DNA from: JBOFSR01 sp051651645
GTDB taxonomy: Bacteria; Spirochaetota; Spirochaetia; Treponematales; Treponemataceae
Length of the DNA stretch: 21,463 nt
NCBI GenBank assembly: GCA_051651645.1
Contig: JBOFSR010000131.1
Span: 1 to 21,463, forward strand
Reading direction: 5' to 3'
Of this stretch, positions 8,771 through 14,703 are shown one piece after another; within the stretch, counting starts at the first letter, position 1, and every line of letters starts with the position of its first letter. A program made the position numbers and the translations under genes. The notes beneath the pieces are model-generated. The model saw only the letters and a program-made list of their open reading frames with translations, was not told where the DNA came from and searched no databases.

Positions 8771-9289
8771 ATGCAAAAGTTATTTTTTATTACCGCTTTT
8801 TTTCTTTTTATGAACTTTATACTGCAAGCACAACAAATGACTCGATTTGCTGTTGTTGACACCTCGCGCATTTATACGGCTTATTATCGTGATTCAACGG
8901 CTGTTCGTAATTATGAAAAACGCAAGCAAGAATTTCAAACAGAAGTTGACCGCCTAACAAGTGAGTTAAAAAGTTTACAGGCTCACAAACTTGAATTACA
9001 AAGCTTAGGCGACTCATACGGTGCGGTGAAAGTTCAAACTGATATCACAACAAAAACTGCCTATCTTACGGAGTATACCAAGTCAAAAAATGCTGAACTT
9101 GAAGCAATTAAAAGCCGTCTAACCTCTTCTGATGATTTTTATAAATCGTTGTATGAGGTAATTGGACGAGTTGCCGAGTTTGAAGGTTACAGCATGGTTA
9201 TGAGCTTACAGCAGGCAAGTTCGATTTTGTGGTACAGCTCCAGTGTTGATATCACGGATAAAGTAATCTCATCGCTCAATTCCCGCTAA
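8771..9289 (+). CDS. skp: OmpH/Skp-family periplasmic chaperone
   Basis: 172 residues with a clear signal peptide (about residues 1-21, ending LQAQ). The mature start FAVVDTSRIYTAYYR is typical of the family, followed by a charged coiled-coil region (about 45-120) and a conserved C-terminal strand region near ILWYSSSVDITDKVI. Skp trimers hold unfolded outer-membrane proteins in the periplasm and hand them to the BAM complex, which fits its place directly after bamA. AGGAA at 8760-8764 overlaps the bamA stop (TAG 8759-8761) and sits 6 bases before the ATG, so translation of the two genes is tightly linked. This is the last gene of the rightward operon, followed by a terminator hairpin at 9320. 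Confidence 0.92.
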   Translation: MQKLFFITAFFLFMNFILQAQQMTRFAVVDTSRIYTAYYRDSTAVRNYEKRKQEFQTEVDRLTSELKSLQAHKLELQSLGDSYGAVKVQTDITTKTAYLTEYTKSKNAELEAIKSRLTSSDDFYKSLYEVIGRVAEFEGYSMVMSLQQASSILWYSSSVDITDKVISSLNSR

Positions 9290-9319
9290 ATAAAACTTAA
9301 CAAAAAAATCTAAAACAAG

Positions 9320-9350
9320 CTCTCACGGCATTACTGTCATGAGAGTTTTT
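9320..9350. terminator. bidirectional rho-independent terminator (skp / feo operon)
   Basis: CTCTCA (9320-9325) pairs with TGAGAG (9340-9345). An inner stem adds further pairs after one mismatch, closing on a small loop. The rightward strand continues into TTTTT at 9346-9350. On the leftward strand the stem is followed by T-rich sequence (TTGTTTTAGATTTTTTT). It lies 30 bases past skp and just past the Cys-rich peptide gene, so it can end both converging operons. Confidence 0.8.
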
Positions 9351-9356
9351 GTGATT

Positions 9357-9491
9357 TTACTTGTGTTTGCAATTTGCACAGCAGCCACTACAAGAGGATT
9401 TGTTATTTTTCTTGTCTTTAATAATTTTGATGATTATAAGAGCAATCACGATTGTAAGGGCGAGTCCGATAATAATTGTGGCTAAATTCAT
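9357..9491 (-). CDS. FeoB-associated Cys-rich membrane peptide
   Basis: 44 residues. The N-terminal two thirds is one hydrophobic helix (about residues 3-24, rich in Ile, Leu and Ala). A short Lys/Asn linker follows, then a C-terminal cluster SCSGCCANCKHK with four Cys at 34, 37, 38 and 41. This matches the small FeoB-associated Cys-rich membrane proteins (Pfam family originally named virus attachment p12), which commonly sit after feoB; their role is unproven, perhaps in iron handling. ATG 9491-9489 is preceded by AAGGAGG with a 5-base gap, one of the strongest ribosome-binding sites in the window. It is 159 bases downstream of feoB on the same strand and is followed at once by the terminator. 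Its size makes it easy to miss. Confidence 0.88.
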   Translation of the reverse strand: MNLATIIIGLALTIVIALIIIKIIKDKKNNKSSCSGCCANCKHK

Positions 9492-9503
9492 TTGAGCCTC
9501 CTT

Positions 9504-9524
9504 CATTTACAATTTTTGTAAATG
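9504..9524. repeat. perfect 9-bp inverted repeat upstream of the Cys-rich peptide gene
   Basis: Arms CATTTACAA (9504-9512) and TTGTAAATG (9516-9524) are perfect complements around a 3-base TTT centre. It lies immediately upstream of the AAGGAGG ribosome-binding site of the leftward small gene. It may be an operator or a hairpin in the feoB-distal mRNA. There is no T-tract on the leftward strand, so it does not look like a terminator. Confidence 0.7.
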
Positions 9525-9542
9525 CTAATAATAATGATTTTC
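9524..9542. promoter_or_regulatory. Fur-box-like sequence (tentative)
   Basis: GCTAATAATAATGATTTTC matches the classical 19-base Fur consensus GATAATGATAATCATTATC at 15 of 19 positions by direct comparison. It abuts the inverted repeat at 9504-9524 and lies inside an iron-transport operon, upstream of the Cys-rich peptide gene. The surrounding DNA is very AT-rich, so chance matches are easy. No strong promoter pair lies next to it. Confidence 0.25.
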
Positions 9543-9593
9543 AGCAGCATCTTTGGTCGATTTCTTTCCAAAAAATACTACCTAAAATCCGAC

Positions 9594-9633
9594 TTCCTTT
9601 GTATAATATACTAAAATATATCATACAAAGGAA
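9594..9633. repeat. 40-bp imperfect palindrome just downstream of feoB
   Basis: Arms TTCCTTTGTAT (9594-9604) and ATACAAAGGAA (9623-9633) pair over 11 bases, then after one mismatch over 5 more A/T pairs around a short loop. It starts 17 bases after the feoB stop on the leftward strand. No T-run follows in the leftward direction, so intrinsic termination is unlikely. An mRNA-stabilising or processing hairpin, or an operator, fits better. The symmetric TTGTAT elements also make weak promoter-like boxes on both strands. Confidence 0.7.
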
Positions 9634-9650
9634 AAAATGCGTATTACAAT

Positions 9651-11786
9651 TTAATGAGTATAGCCCTTTCTGCCCATTAAAAAAATCAGGCCTGCAAGTA
9701 AGACAAAGGCAATTATTGTCCACGCCGTAAAAGTATTTTGAGTAAGCAAAAGCCCTATTTGGTACACGATTAAAGAGATAACATACGCAAATACAGTTAG
9801 ATAACCGATTGCAATTGCCATCCATTTACCGTTATTCATTTCGCGTTTAATAGCCCCCATTGCAGCAAAACACGGTGCACACAGCAAGTTAAAAATTAAA
9901 AAGCTAAATGCCGAAAGTCCTGTAAAATGATTTGCAATGCCTGAAAATCGTTCAAAATCGCCTTCTTCAACAAGCTCAAGTGCATCTTCGCCAATGCCGA
10001 ACAAAACGCCAAACACACCAACAACTTCTTCTTTGGCAACCAATCCCATAATTGTTGCAACAGTTGACTGCCAGTTGCCAAAACCAAGGGGGCTAAAAAT
10101 CGGCGCAATGACATTTCCTAACTGCGCCAAAACGCTTGTATTCATGTCGTCTACCATTGTAAACGATCCATCTTGCATTCCAAAGCTTGACAAAAACCAG
10201 ATAAAAACGCTTGCCAAAAGGATGATTGTTCCCGCTCGCTTTACAAAGGACAAGCCCCTCTCGCTCATACTACGCAGCACGTTCATTGCAAGCGGCAAGT
10301 GATAGGCAGGCAATTCCATAACAAAGGGAGAAACCTCGCCCTTAAACAGTTTCGTTTTTTTCAGAATGATTCCAGAAATAATAACTGCGGCAACGCCAAT
10401 AAAATACGCACACGGAGCTATCCACCATGCACCGTTAAAAAGAGCACCCGCAATAAAGCCGACAATCGGCATTTTTGCACCACACGGAATAAACGAGGTT
10501 GTCATAATCGTCATTCGGCGATCACGGTCTTGCTCAATTGTGCGAGATGCCATAATTCCTGGGACGGAACAACCAGATCCGACGAGCATTGGAATAAAGC
10601 TTTTTCCCGAAAGTCCGAATTTTCTAAAAATCTTATCCATTATAAAAGCAACACGTGCCATATAGCCGCAATCTTCCAAAATTGATAAAAGCAAAAACAG
10701 CACAAGCATCTGTGGCACAAAGCCTAAAACAGCGCCAACTCCGCCAATAATGCCATCAACAATCAATCCTGTAAGCCACGGAGCAACGTCAAGTGATTCA
10801 AAAAAGCCTTCAGAGGCAGGCAAAATCCACTCGCCAAAAAGCGTATCGTTTGTAAAATCAGTTAAAAAAGCTCCGACTGTGGTAATTGAAATATAATACA
10901 CGGCAAACATTATCAGAGCAAAAATGGGCAACGCAAAAAAACGATTTGTTACAATTGCGTCAATTTTATCAGAGTTACTAAGGCTCCCAGCAGGGCGTTT
11001 CTTTTTAACGCTCAACCGCACAACCTTGTTAATATACGCATAACGCTGATTAGTGATTATACTCTCTGCATCGTCATCAAGCTCGGTTTCACAAGCAGTT
11101 ATATGCTCCTCCAAATGATGCAACAAGTCGGAAGGAAGTTTGATTGTCTCAAGGACTTTTTCATCCCGCTCAAAGATTTTGATTGCAAACCAGCGAAGAT
11201 TTGCTTGCGTAACGTGCGATTCTATCGACTCTTCAATATGAGCGATGGCATGCTCAACGCTACCGTCAAAAAAACAAGGCATAAAAGTTTTTTGATGATT
11301 CTGAGCAGCCTGAATTGCAACTTCGGCAGCAGCCTTTGTTCCCTCACCCTTAACGGCAGCCATTTCAATCACCTTGCAGCCCAGTTGCGAGCTCACCTTT
11401 TCAAGATTAAGCTCATCACCATTTTTTCGAACCACATCCATCATATTCACCGCAATCACTACAGGAATGCCAAGCTCAATTAATTGGGTCGTCAAATACA
11501 GGTTTCGCTCGATATTGCTACCGTCAATAATATTCAAAATTACATCGGGCTTCTCGTTGATAAGGTAATTTCGCGTAACAACTTCCTCAAGCGTATACGG
11601 CGAAAGCGAATAAATACCTGGAAGGTCTTGAATGATAACGTCTTTATGACCTTTAAGCTCGCCCTCTTTTTTTTCGACTGTTACGCCTGGCCAGTTGCCA
11701 ACGTACTGCATGCTTCCCGTTAAATCGTTGAATAACGTTGTCTTTCCACAATTTGGATTGCCCGCAAGAGCAATTTTTATCTTCAT
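9651..11786 (-). CDS. feoB: ferrous iron transporter FeoB
   Basis: 711 residues; GTP-dependent ferrous iron uptake across the inner membrane. The N-terminal G domain shows GNPNCGKT (residues 9-16, G1), VT in NWPGVTVEKKEG (G2), DLPG (54-57, G3) and NMMD (114-117, G4). A helical GDI-type linker reaches about residue 270. The membrane part then contains both Gate regions, including GSGCSVPGIMASRTIE and FIPCGAKMPI with their conserved Cys, and a late LLCAPCFAAMGAIKRE. ATG 11786 is preceded by AGGAG at 7 bases. The length is slightly short of Escherichia coli FeoB but normal for the family. It follows two FeoA-type genes, with about 30 bases to the nearer, and precedes the Cys-rich peptide gene: a complete feo operon. 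Confidence 0.97.
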   Translation of the reverse strand: MKIKIALAGNPNCGKTTLFNDLTGSMQYVGNWPGVTVEKKEGELKGHKDVIIQDLPGIYSLSPYTLEEVVTRNYLINEKPDVILNIIDGSNIERNLYLTTQLIELGIPVVIAVNMMDVVRKNGDELNLEKVSSQLGCKVIEMAAVKGEGTKAAAEVAIQAAQNHQKTFMPCFFDGSVEHAIAHIEESIESHVTQANLRWFAIKIFERDEKVLETIKLPSDLLHHLEEHITACETELDDDAESIITNQRYAYINKVVRLSVKKKRPAGSLSNSDKIDAIVTNRFFALPIFALIMFAVYYISITTVGAFLTDFTNDTLFGEWILPASEGFFESLDVAPWLTGLIVDGIIGGVGAVLGFVPQMLVLFLLLSILEDCGYMARVAFIMDKIFRKFGLSGKSFIPMLVGSGCSVPGIMASRTIEQDRDRRMTIMTTSFIPCGAKMPIVGFIAGALFNGAWWIAPCAYFIGVAAVIISGIILKKTKLFKGEVSPFVMELPAYHLPLAMNVLRSMSERGLSFVKRAGTIILLASVFIWFLSSFGMQDGSFTMVDDMNTSVLAQLGNVIAPIFSPLGFGNWQSTVATIMGLVAKEEVVGVFGVLFGIGEDALELVEEGDFERFSGIANHFTGLSAFSFLIFNLLCAPCFAAMGAIKREMNNGKWMAIAIGYLTVFAYVISLIVYQIGLLLTQNTFTAWTIIAFVLLAGLIFLMGRKGYTH

Positions 11787-11815
11787 ATGAATTCTCCTTG
11801 TTTTATCAAAGCGGA

Positions 11816-12037
11816 CTACTCAACCTCAATAAGTAGTGCATCAGCCTTTCGTATTGAAAGCTCGTAACCACGAACATTTACCTCAATGGGATCGCCAAGA
11901 GGAGCGACTTTGCGAATAAAAACTTCAGCTCCCTTTGTGATTCCCATATCCATAATCCTGCGTTTTACCGCCCCTTCTCCATGCAATTTTTTGATTATAA
12001 CCGTTTCCCCTAAAGGAATGTCGTGCAATGTTTTCAT
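11816..12037 (-). CDS. feoA: ferrous iron transport protein FeoA
   Basis: 73 residues forming a single SH3-like FeoA domain: a leading LHDIPLGETVIIKKL strand, the RRIMDMGITKGAEVFI turn and helix, and the closing strand GDPIEVNVRGYELSIRKADA. This is the standard small cytoplasmic partner of FeoB, thought to bind its G domain or otherwise help iron transport. AGGAAAA just precedes the ATG at 12037. It is the second gene of the operon, 10 bases after the FeoA-like gene and about 30 bases before feoB, so it is likely co-transcribed and translated with both. Confidence 0.94.
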   Translation of the reverse strand: MKTLHDIPLGETVIIKKLHGEGAVKRRIMDMGITKGAEVFIRKVAPLGDPIEVNVRGYELSIRKADALLIEVE

Positions 12038-12047
12038 TTTTCCTACC

Positions 12048-12260
12048 TTAAATTAGTATTCTATTTCCAAGAGTGCTATCAAGTGCGATACGTGAATCTT
12101 TAATCGACAAAATCATATTGCCAGCGTTTTTCGAAATCACGCAAACTTCAGCCCCAACAACAAAACCAAGCTCGGCTAAGTGCTGACGAACCTCATCTTT
12201 GCCAGTAATTTTGCGAATAAAATTGACTTCACCTGATTTTGCCAGTGAAAGTGGCATCAT
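12048..12260 (-). CDS. FeoA-domain protein, first gene of the feo operon
   Basis: 70 residues with the FeoA/SH3-like pattern (VRQHLAELGFVVGAEVCVI, then a closing strand around DSRIALDS). It is more divergent than its neighbour, lacking the GDPIEV and RG motifs. Tandem FeoA-type genes before feoB are known in other anaerobes; the two may form a heteromer or have split roles. Two adjacent ATG codons (12260 and 12257) follow GGAGG at 4 and 7 bases, and the second has the better spacing. The mRNA leader is about 40 bases from the predicted promoter and includes the operator-like repeat at 12286-12301. Confidence 0.88.
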   Translation of the reverse strand: MMPLSLAKSGEVNFIRKITGKDEVRQHLAELGFVVGAEVCVISKNAGNMILSIKDSRIALDSTLGNRILI

Positions 12261-12285
12261 AAAACCTCCAAGCTTTTTGCACTAA

Positions 12286-12301
12286 GTTAGTTAAAACTAA
12301 C
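12286..12301. promoter_or_regulatory. candidate metal-repressor operator over the feo transcription start
   Basis: GTTAGTT (12286-12292) and AACTAAC (12295-12301) are perfect 7-base arms around AA. The site covers about +1 to +16 of the predicted feo transcript, where a bound repressor would block RNA polymerase. The TTAG and CTAA half-sites resemble operators of DtxR/MntR/TroR-type metal-dependent repressors more than a Fur box. The regulator itself is not in the window, so its identity is an inference. Confidence 0.5.
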
Positions 12302-12307
12302 AATTTA

Positions 12308-12336
12308 ATAATAGCTTTTTTTATATCCCTTGTCAA
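12308..12336 (-). promoter_or_regulatory. strong sigma70-type promoter of the feo operon
   Basis: On the minus strand a perfect TTGACA (12336-12331) is separated by 17 bases from TATTAT (12313-12308, 5 of 6). The predicted start of transcription is near 12301, giving a leader of about 40 bases to the first feo start codon. The start site coincides with the inverted repeat at 12286-12301. Confidence 0.8.
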
Positions 12337-12427
12337 GTGTTTTAATAGTCACTCATAATGATTTACAAGCATTCCTAGAATTTTTTACAAATTGCAATTT
12401 TTTACGGAGTTTTTTAACCGTTCGCTC

Positions 12428-12442
12428 TATAAATGCTATGTG
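12428..12442 (+). promoter_or_regulatory. possible -10 element abutting the lipoprotein start
   Basis: TATAAA (12428-12433) ends 6 bases before GTG 12440-12442, the geometry seen at other rightward genes here. No good -35 lies at 16-18 bases upstream, so this is weak support. A GGAG at 12406-12409 is too far from the GTG to serve it. Confidence 0.25.
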
Positions 12443-13198
12443 ATTAAATATTTTTTAGTGCTGTTTTTTTTAAGCTCATGTTCCCTTGTAGGATTTGATT
12501 TTTTCTCTGATTTTGAAACGGTGGTTATCAACTTACCTGAAATTCCAACGGAAAAAAAGGAACTTTTTTCTTTTTCTAGCTGGAGCGTTTCTTACTTTGA
12601 CAAAAACAACAAACAGATAAAAAAAAACTTGCCACTGTGGCAAAAAGAGCTTACGCTACACGTGATAAAAAATCAAATTAATCCAATTTTAATTACCGCT
12701 GAACTTGCCAATTCAAATATTCAATTTATGCCAGCAGGAGCAATATATCCATATGACAGCATAAATAAAAGATTGACGGCCTCATGGAAAAACGGATTTG
12801 CTACACAAATAGCTGATTCAATTTTAAGAAACAGTGCAGATCCTGAGGACTCACGAAAGTTTCTCATGTTTTTTAACTGGCAGCGACTGCAAGAAAATAT
12901 ACAAGAATTTACAAATCCATGGTTGCTTGATGAAAAACGGATAATTGATGCAATAACGCAAGCAAAAGTGAGTGTATACACTTTTAAGAAAAAGCCGACA
13001 AAAAATATTCCGCTTCCTAACTCAATTGAAAAATCACTTTTTTACACTTTTATGGAAGCCCCACAGATAGAAGCTGAAATTGAGATTTTAACTGACATAA
13101 CTGAAACAACACAAATTTTTGGACAGGAAAAAATTTATTTAATACAACAATCACTTACAGAAAAAATTCTCATGCAAACAATAGATTATCTACCGTGA
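12440..13198 (+). CDS. putative lipoprotein of unknown function
   Basis: 252 residues from the GTG chosen here. It begins MIKYFLVLFFLSSC, a short basic-hydrophobic signal ending in an LSSC lipobox, so Cys14 would be lipidated. The frame is also open back to a TTG at 12392, which would add 16 residues to the N-terminus with no ribosome-binding site; the lipoprotein-like start favours GTG. The mature part is mixed alpha/beta with a proline-rich stretch near KKKPTKNIPLPN and no motif that I recognise. It would be anchored to an inner- or outer-membrane leaflet. It lies alone between the divergent feo operon and the promoter of the nfeD-like gene, so the context does not reveal a role. Confidence 0.75.
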   Translation: MIKYFLVLFFLSSCSLVGFDFFSDFETVVINLPEIPTEKKELFSFSSWSVSYFDKNNKQIKKNLPLWQKELTLHVIKNQINPILITAELANSNIQFMPAGAIYPYDSINKRLTASWKNGFATQIADSILRNSADPEDSRKFLMFFNWQRLQENIQEFTNPWLLDEKRIIDAITQAKVSVYTFKKKPTKNIPLPNSIEKSLFYTFMEAPQIEAEIEILTDITETTQIFGQEKIYLIQQSLTEKILMQTIDYLP

Positions 13199-13244
13199 AC
13201 AAAAAAATAGAAGCAAAGCCTAATACTTTTATTCAAAAAAACGC

Positions 13245-13274
13245 TTGACAGCATTTCTTGTACTAGCATATAAT
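13245..13274 (+). promoter_or_regulatory. consensus sigma70 promoter of the nfeD-like gene
   Basis: Perfect TTGACA (13245-13250) and perfect TATAAT (13269-13274) are separated by 18 bases. The predicted transcription start is at 13281-13282, which is the annotated ATG itself. No Shine-Dalgarno precedes any of the first four in-frame ATG codons, so a leaderless or near-leaderless mRNA is expected. Confidence 0.85.
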
Positions 13275-13281
13275 CAAAGTT

Positions 13282-13737
13282 ATGATTATGTCTTTGAATA
13301 TGATGCCATGGATTTGGCTTGCTCTCACTGTTCTTTTTTTTGCTATTGAGGCACTTACATTTTCACTCACGAGCATTTGGTTTGCATTCAGTGCGTTAAT
13401 TCTCACCTTTCTTTCTTTTTTAATGATTCCACTCGCACTCCAGTTTTTTATTTTTACATTGCTTTCAGGCATCTTTCTTTGCCTTATGCGTCCCTTGCTT
13501 CTCAAGAAATTTAAAAAAACTCCTGCCCATACAAATGCTGATTCTTTATTAGGAAAAAAAGTTACCTTAATTAAGGCAATCACAAAAGACGGCAAGGGCG
13601 AAATTAAACTACACGGAATCACTTGGTCATGTCAAACAGAAGATGAAAGTCCCCTAGCCAAGGGAGATGAGTGCAAAGTCACTAAAATAGAAGGTAACAC
13701 CGTTATAGTCAAAAAAACGGAAAAAGAAAACGCCTAG
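13282..13737 (+). CDS. NfeD-like membrane protein
   Basis: 151 residues. Three hydrophobic segments (about residues 9-27, 31-48 and 53-70) are followed by a short linker and a C-terminal OB-fold-like beta domain (about 88-146) with the pattern GEIKLHGITWSC...LAKGDECKVTKIEGNTVIV, characteristic of short NfeD proteins. These work with SPFH/stomatin partners in membrane microdomains, and the SPFH gene follows after 59 bases. The first residues read M-I-M-S-L-N-M-M, so four starts are possible, at 13282, 13288, 13300 and 13303. None has a ribosome-binding site. The first coincides with the predicted RNA start. Confidence 0.85.
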   Translation: MIMSLNMMPWIWLALTVLFFAIEALTFSLTSIWFAFSALILTFLSFLMIPLALQFFIFTLLSGIFLCLMRPLLLKKFKKTPAHTNADSLLGKKVTLIKAITKDGKGEIKLHGITWSCQTEDESPLAKGDECKVTKIEGNTVIVKKTEKENA

Positions 13738-13796
13738 CTTCTCAGTATTTTATTCATAAAAAAATATTATTTAACAGAGAAAATAAAGGAGAAAAA

Positions 13797-14696
13797 ATGA
13801 CAATAGTTGCATCAGCAGTAGTTTTATTAGTAATGATTGTAATCATCACTAACATTCGAATTGTCCCTCAATCAAGGGCATTTATTATTGAACGGCTTGG
13901 AGGCTACCTCACCACATGGCAAGTTGGGCTTCATGTAAAAATCCCTTTTATTGATCACATTGCAAACAATGTTTCGCTCAAAGAACGAGTTATCGACTTT
14001 CAACCGCAACCAGTTATCACAAAAGACAACGTAACAATGATGATCGACACCGTTATTTACTTCCAAATTACCGATCCAAAGCTGTACACATACGGAGTAG
14101 AAAACCCCATCAACGCAATCGAAAATTTATCGGCAACATCGTTACGCAATATTATTGGAGAGCTAGACCTTGACGGAACGCTAACAAGTCGCGATGTCAT
14201 CAACACAAGAATGAGAAGTATTCTTGATGAAGCAACAGACCCATGGGGAATAAAAGTAAATCGCGTAGAGGTGAAAAATATTATTCCGCCTGAGAGCATT
14301 CAAGTTGCAATGGAAAAGCAAATGCGTGCCGAGCGCGAAAGACGCGAGTCAATTTTGATAGCAGAAGGACAAAAACAGTCAGCTATTCTTGTTTCTGAGG
14401 GAAAAAAGGCTTCAATGATACTCGAAGCAGAGGCTCAAAAGGAAGCATCAATCCAAAAAGCACAAGGGGATGCCCAAGCAATTCTTGCCGTTCAAAAGGC
14501 TACTGCAGAGGGTTTGCGAATGCTCAAAGATGCACAAGTTGATGCGAATGTTATCATGCTCAAGAGTTTTGAGACCTTTGAAAAAGTTGCTGATGGAAAG
14601 TCAACTAAAATTATTATTCCATCTGACTTACAAAATATGGCAGGACTTGCCACAACAATGAGTGAACTTTTTGATAAAGGCTCTGCAATAAAGTAA
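13797..14696 (+). CDS. qmcA: SPFH/band 7 (stomatin-like, QmcA-type) protein
   Basis: 299 residues: an N-terminal membrane segment (1-20), then the SPFH/band 7 domain (about 22-190) with the conserved VPQSRAFIIERLGGYLTTW, a VITKDNVTMMIDTVIYFQ strand pair and WGIKVNRVEVKNIIPP. A long Ala/Glu/Gln-rich coiled coil (about 175-250) and the closing IIIPSDLQ motif follow. Such proteins oligomerise on membranes and organise microdomains or proteases. The NfeD-like partner lies just upstream, a widely conserved pairing. AAAGGAG at 13785-13791 precedes the ATG by 5 bases. It is probably in one operon with nfeD-like and tcdA. The symbol is by family resemblance. Confidence 0.92.
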   Translation: MTIVASAVVLLVMIVIITNIRIVPQSRAFIIERLGGYLTTWQVGLHVKIPFIDHIANNVSLKERVIDFQPQPVITKDNVTMMIDTVIYFQITDPKLYTYGVENPINAIENLSATSLRNIIGELDLDGTLTSRDVINTRMRSILDEATDPWGIKVNRVEVKNIIPPESIQVAMEKQMRAERERRESILIAEGQKQSAILVSEGKKASMILEAEAQKEASIQKAQGDAQAILAVQKATAEGLRMLKDAQVDANVIMLKSFETFEKVADGKSTKIIIPSDLQNMAGLATTMSELFDKGSAIK

Positions 14697-14703
14697 GAAA
14701 GAC

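Noticed and set aside
9937..10685. Rightward open frames opposite feoB
   Set aside because: They are antisense to strongly conserved FeoB Gate motifs, have low-complexity composition, and lack ribosome-binding sites.
12389..12400. 12-base perfect palindrome AAATTGCAATTT near the lipoprotein gene as an independent feature
   Set aside because: It is short and made almost entirely of A and T in an AT-rich interval; mentioned only in connection with the lipoprotein start.
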